From NCBI RefSeq assembly GCF_002245355.1, contig NZ_NOWF01000010.1, forward strand, positions 41,739 to 105,738: DNA of 64,000 nucleotides. Direction: 5' to 3'. Shown piece by piece: positions 1-6,746 of the stretch. The notes beneath the pieces are model-generated. The model made no database searches. It saw nothing but the letters and a program-made list of their open reading frames with translations, and had not been told where the DNA came from. The translations under genes were made by a program, and so were the position numbers. The DNA is from Paludifilum halophilum. Its GTDB lineage: Bacteria; Bacillota; Bacilli; Thermoactinomycetales; DSM-45169. Numbering within the stretch: position 1 is the first letter of the stretch; each line of letters begins with the position of its first letter.

Positions 1-1281
1 GGGGTTCCGATTTTGGGGACAGCGCTGGAGGAGATCGATCGGGCCGAGGACCGCAAAAAGTTTGAACAACTGGTGCAACGAGTGAATGTCCCGCAACCCC
101 CGGGAACGGCGGTCACTTCTACGGAGGAGGCGGTACGGGAATCCAAGCGCCTCGGTTTTCCGGTCCTGGTCCGGCCTTCCTATGTTCTCGGCGGACGGGC
201 GATGGAAATCGTTTATACTGAAACGGAACTCCGTTCCTATATGGAGCAGGCGGTGCGAATCAATCCGGAGCATCCCGTCCTGATCGACCGCTATCTCCGG
301 GGCAAAGAGATTGAAGTGGATGCTGTTTCCGACGGAGAACGGGTACTGATCCCGGGAATCATGGAACACATCGAACGGGCAGGGGTTCACTCCGGTGACT
401 CCATCGCTGTCTATCCGCCACGGTCGGTCACTCCCGACCAGAAAGAGCGATTGGTGGAGATGACGACGCAGATTGCCAAAACCCTTCAGATTCGAGGTCT
501 GATCAATATCCAGTTCGTCCTGCACGAGGATGAAATTTACGTGTTGGAAGTCAATCCGAGGGCTTCCCGAACCGTCCCCTTCCTAAGCAAGGTAACCGGG
601 GTCCCCATGGCCCGGATCGCGACGCGGATGATGCTGGGCGAGTCCTTGGCATCACAGGGATATGATGCAGGGCTGTGGCCGGAAGGCTCTGAAGTGGCGG
701 TGAAAGTTCCGGTCTTCTCTTTTGCCAAACTGCGCCGAGTCGATGTAACTCTCGGGCCGGAGATGAAATCCACCGGCGAAGTGATGGGCCGCGATCAGGA
801 TTATGCCCGTGCGGTGTACAAAGGACTTTTGGCCGGCGGTGTTTCTCTGCCCCGTTTCGGGACGGTAGTCGCCACGATCAGCGACAAGGACAAAGAAGAG
901 TCGATCCCGCTGATGCGCCAGTTTCACCGGTTGGGATACCGAATCGTCTCCACCAGCGGCACGGCGGAAATGTTGGAAGCGGAAGGACTGCCCGTTCAGC
1001 GGATCCATAAATTAAAAGAGGGGTCTCCGCACATTTTGGACTTGATCCGGCAAGGAAAAGTCGATTTGGTTGTCAACACTTGGACCCGGGGCGGAACACC
1101 GGAGCGGGACGGCTTCCGTATTCGCCGGGAAGCGGTGGAACATGAAGTGGCCTGTCTCACGTCGCTGGATACGGTGGAAGCCCTGTTGTCCACATTGGCC
1201 TCCATTTATCTGACGGCTGAGCCGATCCGCCAACCGGCGGAACAGAAGGTCAGCAGTCGGGAGGGGGTTCTAGCCCGGTGA
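1..1281 (+). CDS. carB: Carbamoyl-phosphate synthase large subunit, C-terminal part (5' end outside window)
   Basis: This is the C-terminal 426 codons of the large subunit, which makes carbamoyl phosphate from bicarbonate, ATP and ammonia delivered by the small subunit. The frame is open from base 1, so the gene begins upstream. The visible part holds the second ATP-grasp domain (the glycine-rich stretch RPSYVLGGRAM and the metal/ATP segment YVLEVNPRASRTVPF) and the C-terminal MGS-like allosteric domain (from about FGTVVATISDKD, with the STSGTAEML loop). The stop overlaps the pyrF start by four bases (GTGA), indicating a translationally coupled pyrimidine operon. Whether it belongs to the pyrimidine or arginine copy is judged from the pyrF and pyrE neighbours, which favour the pyrimidine copy (pyrAB). 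Confidence 0.97.
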   Translation, partial: GVPILGTALEEIDRAEDRKKFEQLVQRVNVPQPPGTAVTSTEEAVRESKRLGFPVLVRPSYVLGGRAMEIVYTETELRSYMEQAVRINPEHPVLIDRYLRGKEIEVDAVSDGERVLIPGIMEHIERAGVHSGDSIAVYPPRSVTPDQKERLVEMTTQIAKTLQIRGLINIQFVLHEDEIYVLEVNPRASRTVPFLSKVTGVPMARIATRMMLGESLASQGYDAGLWPEGSEVAVKVPVFSFAKLRRVDVTLGPEMKSTGEVMGRDQDYARAVYKGLLAGGVSLPRFGTVVATISDKDKEESIPLMRQFHRLGYRIVSTSGTAEMLEAEGLPVQRIHKLKEGSPHILDLIRQGKVDLVVNTWTRGGTPERDGFRIRREAVEHEVACLTSLDTVEALLSTLASIYLTAEPIRQPAEQKVSSREGVLAR

Positions 1282-2018
1282 CAACCGCGACTGCCGACCG
1301 TACTCATGTTGTAATCGCCTTGGATTTTCCCGAACCGAATGAAGCGGAACGTTTTCTCTCCCTGTGGCGGGACCGGGAGAAACCCTTTGTCAAGGTGGGT
1401 ATGCAGCTTTTTTATGCCGCCGGTCCCCGCTGGGTGGCTTCCTTGGTGGAGACGGGATACTCTGTCTTTCTGGATTTGAAGTTGCATGATATCCCCCATA
1501 CCGTCGCGGGAGGCATCGGTTCCCTGACGGGATTGGGAGTCGATTGGATCACCCTTCACGCCGGGGGCGGAAAGGCGATGATGGAAGCGGCGAAGGCCGC
1601 CGCCTCCGCCGCCGGTTCCCGGCGTCCCCGCCTGTTGGCGGTGACTCAGCTGACCAGCATGGATCGTCGGGCGATGAATGACGAACTGGGCATTCCCGGG
1701 ACGGTGCGGGATGCGGTTCTCCGTTATGCCCGTTTGGCAGAGCAAGCGGGGATGGACGGAGTGGTCTGCTCCGGAGAGGAAGCGGGTTGGATCAAGGAAA
1801 AGGTGGGCCGATCCCTGATGACGGTTACGCCGGGGATTCGTCTGAACGGTCAACGCACAGGGGACCAAAAACGAGTGATGACACCGGAAAAGGCGGTTCG
1901 CTCAGGAGCGGACCACTTGGTTGTCGGTCGTCCGATCACTCGCGCTCAACACCCTGTCGAAGTCTATGAGGAAATGGTCAAATGTGTACAACAAACGAGG
2001 AGGGAGAATGATGTCTGA
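1278..2018 (+). CDS. pyrF: Orotidine 5'-phosphate decarboxylase
   Basis: The enzyme decarboxylates OMP to UMP, the last step of de novo pyrimidine synthesis. The 246-residue length is normal for the family. The catalytic Asp-x-Lys-x-x-Asp signature is present as FLDLKLHDIP (residues about 65-73), and the C-terminal phosphate-binding part reads VTPGIRL...DHLVVGRPIT. The GTG start at 1278 overlaps the carB stop. The stop overlaps the pyrE start region, so carB, pyrF and pyrE appear to be one polycistron, in the same order as in Bacillus. Confidence 0.97.
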   Translation: MTTATADRTHVVIALDFPEPNEAERFLSLWRDREKPFVKVGMQLFYAAGPRWVASLVETGYSVFLDLKLHDIPHTVAGGIGSLTGLGVDWITLHAGGGKAMMEAAKAAASAAGSRRPRLLAVTQLTSMDRRAMNDELGIPGTVRDAVLRYARLAEQAGMDGVVCSGEEAGWIKEKVGRSLMTVTPGIRLNGQRTGDQKRVMTPEKAVRSGADHLVVGRPITRAQHPVEVYEEMVKCVQQTRRENDV

Positions 2019-2604
2019 TCACTGGGAAGAGTGGACGGTCGAAGGAGCGATCCGGCGTACCGGAGTCCTGAAGGAAGGCCATTTTGTCCTTTCATCCGGT
2101 CGTCACAGCGGACAATTTATGCAATGCGCCCAGATGCTTCAATATCCCCGGGAGGCGGAACAAGCCGGCAGGGCCTTGGCAAAGCGGTTCCGGAGTGCAA
2201 AAGTGGACGCAGTGGTCGGTCCCGCTCTGGGCGGTGTTGTTATCGCTCATGAGACCGCCAGGGCCTTAAATGTTCGCTGTCTCTTCGCCGAGCGGAAGGA
2301 GGGACAAATGACCCTTCGCCGCGGTTTTACCATTCGACCCGGTGAGCGCGTGTTGGTGATTGAGGATGTCGTCACTACCGGCGGTTCTGTGCAGGAAGTA
2401 GTCACCCTGATGAAAAACACAGGGGCCGAGATCGTCGGGATCGGTTCTGTGATCGACCGCAGCGGGGGTCGAGCTTCCTTTGATCCTCCTTTCCAATCCC
2501 TCCTTCAACATACGATTACCAGTTATTCGCCGGAGGGTTGTCCTTTGTGCCGGCAGGGAATTCCCGTTGAAAAACCCGGTACCCGTCAGACGCTGAAGGG
2601 ATGA
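2011..2604 (+). CDS. pyrE: Orotate phosphoribosyltransferase
   Basis: PyrE joins orotate to PRPP to give OMP. The PRPP-binding motif VLVIEDVVTTGGS is clear, as is the upstream GPALGGVVIAHETAR segment. Two adjacent ATG codons lie at 2008 and 2011. The GGAGG core at 1999-2003 sits four and seven bases upstream of them, so 2011 is preferred and gives 197 residues. It overlaps the pyrF stop by eight bases. It is the last gene of the operon and is followed by a strong hairpin. The C-terminal segment with SPEGCPLCRQG is typical of the Bacillus-type enzymes. Confidence 0.96.
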   Translation: MSDHWEEWTVEGAIRRTGVLKEGHFVLSSGRHSGQFMQCAQMLQYPREAEQAGRALAKRFRSAKVDAVVGPALGGVVIAHETARALNVRCLFAERKEGQMTLRRGFTIRPGERVLVIEDVVTTGGSVQEVVTLMKNTGAEIVGIGSVIDRSGGRASFDPPFQSLLQHTITSYSPEGCPLCRQGIPVEKPGTRQTLKG

Positions 2605-2630
2605 ATTTCTTCACTGCGTTTTCTGTGTGA

Positions 2631-2680
2631 AAAAAGGCGATGGCGGCTACGGATGTAGCCGCCATCGCCTGATTGTATTT
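2631..2680 (+). terminator. Terminator of the pyr operon
   Basis: A perfect 15-bp stem (2636-2650 paired with 2655-2669, four-base loop GGAT) follows pyrE by 31 bases. It is preceded by an A-run and followed by a weak T-rich tail. Confidence 0.8.
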
Positions 2681-2749
2681 CGGGGAAAAGAAGGGAGGAT
2701 TCATTTCCGGGAGGGCGTTTTCGTTTTGAAACGGAGTGACAAGGGGCCC

Positions 2750-2878
2750 TTATTCGGCGGTTTTGACCGCTTCCAGGGCCGCTTGATCATTCGAATGCTT
2801 CGTAACTTCCGGTACATATTCGACATAGGTGATCCGACAAGGTTTGCATGCGATCGATTCCGGACTGTATCCATTGAA
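2750..2878 (-). pseudogene. Possible remnant of a small gene, no start codon
   Basis: On the minus strand a 42-codon open frame reads as plausible protein (it contains IACKPCRITYVEYVPEV, with a Cys-x-x-Cys pair) and ends at TAA. It has no ATG, GTG or TTG, and an in-frame TGA lies directly upstream. A Shine-Dalgarno-like GGGAGG occurs a little further upstream (about 2907-2912 on the plus coordinates), which suggests a short gene broken by a frameshift near its start. No family was recognised. Confidence 0.3.
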
Positions 2879-2959
2879 TCAGTTATGGTGGACAAGGTCT
2901 CAGCCTCCCTTCCGGGAAACTCGATTGCATTGTAAAACAGATTGCTATTGATTCATTAG

Positions 2960-3157
2960 ACAAATCAGACCATTCCATATAAACTTGATGGTACACTGGC
3001 GGCCCAACGTTTCGGACTCTATCCCCGTAAAGGTATGCTCACTGTCGGAGCCGATGCCGATCTGGTTCTGGTCGATTTGAATCAAGGTTATATCCTCGGG
3101 ATGAAGGAGTGGTGGGAGAGCCGACCGGACAATGGTTGCGAGCGGGTCAAGCCTTGA
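2960..3157 (+). pseudogene. Remnant of a cyclic amidohydrolase (hydantoinase/allantoinase type)
   Basis: The plus-strand frame between a TAG at 2957 and a TGA at 3155 contains RFGLYPRKGMLTVGADADL followed directly by VLVDLN. That is the conserved C-terminal segment of dihydropyrimidinase, hydantoinase and allantoinase proteins, after the catalytic barrel. The metal-binding N-terminal half is absent and no start is present, so this is a truncated relic. It lies just upstream of a tartronate-semialdehyde-reductase-like gene. Both activities belong to allantoin/glyoxylate degradation, so this may be what is left of a purine-catabolic cluster (inference). Confidence 0.65.
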
Positions 3158-3206
3158 AAGATAAAGATCATCTCCACACATAGGTTTTATCAGCGATCCG
3201 GGTTGA

Positions 3207-3360
3207 CTAGGGCGTGTCCGACCATGAACCATACGGGGTGTGAGACCCGATTCCGACTCCGCGCGGGGTTGCCCTCCCGTACGGTCGCTCCGCTTTTATG
3301 CGGAAAAACATCGTGCCCGCTAAACGGTTCGGTCCCCCGAAAACTCCGCTCGATTTGTCG
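3207..3360 (+). repeat. Truncated copy of the 360-bp CTAG-ended repeat element
   Basis: Starting at CTAGGGCGTGTC, this stretch matches the reverse complement of the right half of the element at 46197-46556, including the outer end, the GCTAAACGGTTCGGTC block and the block ending AAAACTCCGCT. The match stops near 3360, so the other half of the element is missing. It lies directly before the glxR ribosome-binding site, so any promoter of glxR must lie inside or upstream of this relic. Confidence 0.75.
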
Positions 3361-3385
3361 GTAAAGGTTGAATGGAGGGGTGGAT

Positions 3386-4303
3386 ATGACTGAAAAAATC
3401 GGATTTATCGGACTCGGGATCATGGGTAAGCCTATGGCCCGGAACTTGATCAAAGCAGGATATCGTCTGGTGGTGTACAACCGAACCCGGGAAAAGGCGG
3501 AATCGCTGATTGGGGAAGGGGTTGAGATAGCGGCAACCCCCCGGGATGTCGCTGAAAGGAGCGATGTGGTGATCACGATGCTTCCCGATTCCCCGCAAGT
3601 CCGGGAAGTGATTACTGGTGAGGACGGCCTTTTTGAAGGAGCTGGGGAAGGTTCGCTTCTCGTCGATATGAGTACCATTTCTCCGGTTGTTGCTCGGGAG
3701 TTGTCGACTCAGGCCCGCGAGCGCGGCCTGGGAATGCTCGACGCCCCGGTCAGCGGCGGAGAGTCGGGGGCTGAGAAGGGAACGTTGTCGATCATGGTCG
3801 GGGGAAGTGAAGGTGAATTTGAACGGGCCCGCCCCTTGTTTGAAGTGATGGGAACAACGATGACACATGTGGGTGAGGCGGGGGCCGGCCAGGTGGTCAA
3901 GGCTTGCAACCAGATTGTAGTCGCTCTGACGATAGAGGCTGTTTCAGAGGCGCTCGTTTTAGGGTCCAAGTCCGGAGTGAAACCGGCTTTGATCATCGAT
4001 GTTCTTTCCGGTGGACTTGCCGGTAACAGAATCATGGAGACGAAAAGATCCAACTTCCTGGAGCACGACTTCAACCCCGGATTTAAAATGGAACTTCACC
4101 ATAAAGATCTGGGCATCGCTCTCGCTTCAGCCAGGGAATACGGAGTCTCTTTGCCGCTGACCGCCCTTGTCGATCAGATTCAGGGATCCTTGGTTGCCAA
4201 AGGGGAGGGTTCGCAAGACCATTCGGCCTTGTTGACCTGGGTGGAGGACCTGGCACAGCATCGGATCAAGGAGGAAAAACAGCATGATTATCGTGACTAC
4301 TGA
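3386..4303 (+). CDS. glxR: 2-hydroxy-3-oxopropionate (tartronate semialdehyde) reductase-like beta-hydroxyacid dehydrogenase
   Basis: The 305-residue protein is a full-length member of the 3-hydroxyisobutyrate/tartronate-semialdehyde reductase family, NAD(P)-dependent oxidoreductases of short hydroxyacids. The N-terminal Rossmann motif reads GFIGLGIMGKPMARN. The substrate-binding segment DAPVSGGESGAEKGTL and the helix with the catalytic lysine (GAGQVVKACNQI) are both present. ATG 3386 is chosen because GGAGGGG lies six bases upstream; an in-frame TTG at 3368 lacks a site. Which hydroxyacid is used cannot be read from sequence; the adjacent hydantoinase/allantoinase remnant favours tartronate semialdehyde. 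The next gene overlaps by 20 bases. Confidence 0.85.
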   Translation: MTEKIGFIGLGIMGKPMARNLIKAGYRLVVYNRTREKAESLIGEGVEIAATPRDVAERSDVVITMLPDSPQVREVITGEDGLFEGAGEGSLLVDMSTISPVVARELSTQARERGLGMLDAPVSGGESGAEKGTLSIMVGGSEGEFERARPLFEVMGTTMTHVGEAGAGQVVKACNQIVVALTIEAVSEALVLGSKSGVKPALIIDVLSGGLAGNRIMETKRSNFLEHDFNPGFKMELHHKDLGIALASAREYGVSLPLTALVDQIQGSLVAKGEGSQDHSALLTWVEDLAQHRIKEEKQHDYRDY

Positions 4304-4598
4304 AGGAGTACCCGGCAAAAAGGTTGTTGAATTTAAAGGATTTGTGCGGGGGAGTATGATTCAGTCCAAACATATCGGCAAGGATGTCATGGCCGGGTTG
4401 AAAAATATCGTCGGGGGCGAAATCAAGGATTATACCGAGATGATGGATCAAGCCCGGCAGAAAGCTATCGGGCGAATGGTGGAACATGCGGAGCAATCGG
4501 GGGCCAACGCGATCGTGGCCTGTCGGATGGAAACGTCATTCGTGATGGGTAACGCATCGGAGATTATCGCCTATGGAACAGCGGTCCGGGTGGAGTGA
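4284..4598 (+). CDS. YbjQ family (UPF0145) protein
   Basis: A 104-residue protein of the YbjQ/UPF0145 family, described as a possible heavy-metal-binding fold that forms pentamers; its role is unknown. Typical family segments are visible: VTTEGVPGKKVVEFKGFVRG at the start, then a helix with ARQKAIGRMVEHAEQSGANA and a strand ending YGTAVRVE. The ATG at 4284 follows an AAGGAGGAAAA site located inside the glxR end, and the 20-base overlap implies co-transcription with glxR. Confidence 0.9.
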   Translation: MIIVTTEGVPGKKVVEFKGFVRGSMIQSKHIGKDVMAGLKNIVGGEIKDYTEMMDQARQKAIGRMVEHAEQSGANAIVACRMETSFVMGNASEIIAYGTAVRVE

Positions 4599-4667
4599 TT
4601 GATTGTACCCTTGATTTTGACTCGGGGTGAATTCCAGACAAGGAAACACGTTGACTAACCGGCTGGA

Positions 4668-4719
4668 TCAAACGAAAAAACTCGGTCCCCCCTTGGAGGG
4701 AACCGAGTTTTTCGTTTGA
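4668..4719. terminator. Bidirectional terminator between ybjQ and rqcH
   Basis: A long inverted repeat (arms TCAAACGAAAAA-CTCGGT and its complement) has A-rich 5' and T-rich 3' arms. It can end transcription from the plus-strand glxR/ybjQ pair and from the minus-strand rqcH, which converge here. Confidence 0.85.
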
Positions 4720-4760
4720 TGATTGATCGTTGAAGAGTCGAGGCATCCATCTGTCTTTGG

Positions 4761-6485
4761 CTATCCTTCAGACTCTTCCCGCTGACCGGCCAACTTCCGG
4801 ACTGTGTACTCATCCGGGGTGGGGAAAAGGGTTTTCTGCCCTTCGTAGGTGACGAATCCCGGTCGGGCGCCGGAGGGCTTTTTTACGTGTTTGATCAGGG
4901 TATAGTCTACCGGAACCCGGCTGGAATCTCGGCCCTTACTGTAGTAAGCGGCCAGGATCGCCGCTTCATGAAGCGTGGTTTCCGAGAAATTTTTGCCCCG
5001 GATGACGACGTGGGAACCGGGGATTTCCTTGGTATGAAGCCAGGTATCCGTCGGAGAGGCGATTCGGTGGGTTAACCAGTCGTTTTGTTTGTTGTTTTTT
5101 CCTACCAAAATGGTAACCCCTTCCGAAGATGTGAAGGAGGTGGGCTCCGGACGCTCCGGCCGTTTCCGTTTCCGGTTTTGCGGTTTGGAGCGAAGCCACC
5201 CTTCTTCCCTCAGTTCTTCCTTGATTTGTTCCGCTTCCTGGCCGGTGGCGTTTTCCAGCTGAACCAGTACGGATTCCAAATACTCCGTTTCCTGTTGGGT
5301 CTTGTCAATCTGTTCCCGGTTCCATTTTCGGGCTGATTTGGCTTTGTTATACCGTTTGAAGTACCGCTGGGCGTTTTCCGACGGCGTAAGCCGAGAATCC
5401 AGGGGAATTGTGATTTCCGGCGCCTCCGGATCGTAATAGTTCACGGCGGTCAGGGTTTCGTCCCCCCGGTTGATTTCATGCATAAAGGCAGTAACCAGTT
5501 CGCCGCGGATCCGGTGAACGTCCGCATCTTCGGTTTCGGCCCACTCTTTTTTCAGCTTTTCGATCTTCTTTTTGTTTTTATCGATGGCGTTTTTTAACAG
5601 GCGGATCAGATCGTGGTTTTGCTGCCGAGAGCGGTCCCGTTCCGCTTTACCGTGAAAAAAGGACTCCAGACACTGGCTGATCGTGGGAAAGGTTTCGTTC
5701 TCACCGGAAAGATGGGTTAACCGGATCGCGGAAAAGGAGGCTTTCCGGTGATAGACCACGTTCGGCTGGTACTGGTGATTCTTCACCCTCTCCATCACTT
5801 GGGAAAAAGCTTCCCACAATCGCTCCCTGCTGCCGATTCCGCCGCGGTGGATGATTTCCTTAGCCGTCAGAGGGCCGAGACCGGAAAAGCGTTGAATCAG
5901 CTGTTTGTCCAGTTTTCCCCGATTGAAGTCGATCGACCGAAGGAACTCTTCTCGGTCGGCTTTCAGGGGATTTTTTTTGTTCTGTTCCGGCGGCGGCTGG
6001 TACAGAGCCCCCGGTACGACCTGGCGATGTCGGCTCATCGCCGGGGTCACCCGACGGATCCCGTCCAGAATTTTGCCGTCGGCAGGGTCGATTAGCACAA
6101 TGTTGCTGTGGCGGCCCATGATCTCCACCACCAGTCGGCGAATCACTTCAAAACCCAGTTCGTCCCGGGTGCGAATGTCGATGTGGATCACTCGTTCCAG
6201 GTCCACCTGCTGCACCTGCTCGATGATTCCCCCTTCGCAGTATTTGCGGAGCAGCATGCAAAACATCGGCGGGGTGAGCGGGTTGTCCCTTCGTTCTTGA
6301 GTCCGGTGAATGCGGGGATAAGCGGGGTGGGCGGAGACCAGAAGTCGCTGGTTTTTTCCCTGTGCCCGTATATGAAGGATCAGTTCGGATTCTCCCGGTT
6401 GATAGATTTTTGCCAAGCGACCGCCGACCACAGAGGATTCCAGCTCATGGACGACGGCCCGTGCGACGATCCCGTCGAAGGACAT
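4761..6485 (-). CDS. rqcH: Ribosome-associated quality control protein RqcH (NEMF/Rqc2/YloA family)
   Basis: RqcH binds stalled 50S-peptidyl-tRNA complexes and recruits alanyl-tRNA to add C-terminal alanine tails that mark nascent chains for degradation. The 574-residue length matches B. subtilis RqcH. Order of parts: N-terminal NFACT-N domain (MSFDGIVARAVVHEL start, IHIDIRTRDELGF), a helix-hairpin-helix region around GLGPLTAKEIIHRGG, a long charged coiled coil (about residues 270-420), and the C-terminal NFACT-R domain (DTWLHTKEIPGSHVVIRGK). The start at 6485 is chosen by family alignment; the open frame extends 47 codons further but that part is not conserved in character. It lies next to a yloB-type ATPase, as in B. 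subtilis. Confidence 0.95.
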   Translation of the reverse strand: MSFDGIVARAVVHELESSVVGGRLAKIYQPGESELILHIRAQGKNQRLLVSAHPAYPRIHRTQERRDNPLTPPMFCMLLRKYCEGGIIEQVQQVDLERVIHIDIRTRDELGFEVIRRLVVEIMGRHSNIVLIDPADGKILDGIRRVTPAMSRHRQVVPGALYQPPPEQNKKNPLKADREEFLRSIDFNRGKLDKQLIQRFSGLGPLTAKEIIHRGGIGSRERLWEAFSQVMERVKNHQYQPNVVYHRKASFSAIRLTHLSGENETFPTISQCLESFFHGKAERDRSRQQNHDLIRLLKNAIDKNKKKIEKLKKEWAETEDADVHRIRGELVTAFMHEINRGDETLTAVNYYDPEAPEITIPLDSRLTPSENAQRYFKRYNKAKSARKWNREQIDKTQQETEYLESVLVQLENATGQEAEQIKEELREEGWLRSKPQNRKRKRPERPEPTSFTSSEGVTILVGKNNKQNDWLTHRIASPTDTWLHTKEIPGSHVVIRGKNFSETTLHEAAILAAYYSKGRDSSRVPVDYTLIKHVKKPSGARPGFVTYEGQKTLFPTPDEYTVRKLAGQREESEG

Positions 6486-6746
6486 GGGACGAGCCCCCTT
6501 TCGTACCGATTTCCCAATCGAAAGTCCTCGCCCCAGTATAGCATGTGCCGGAATCCAGAGCCAGAAAGGGGGAAGTCGGGGCTTTTCCATTACAGGTGCC
6601 GAATCCGTTGTACGGATTGCCCACAAGTGGACCGTTTGGGTCCGCTTTTGAATGTTGGCATTGGATCTGTGGGACGAAATAGCATGTTTTGAAGCCTGTC
6701 TGAATAAGGTTACCGTGAGAGGTTTTGGGACAAAGGGGGAGGGAAT

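Noticed and set aside
1206..1868. 220-residue open frame on the minus strand
   Set aside because: It lies opposite carB/pyrF, has no ribosome-binding site and reads as low-complexity Arg/His/Pro-rich text typical of an antisense shadow of GC-rich coding DNA.
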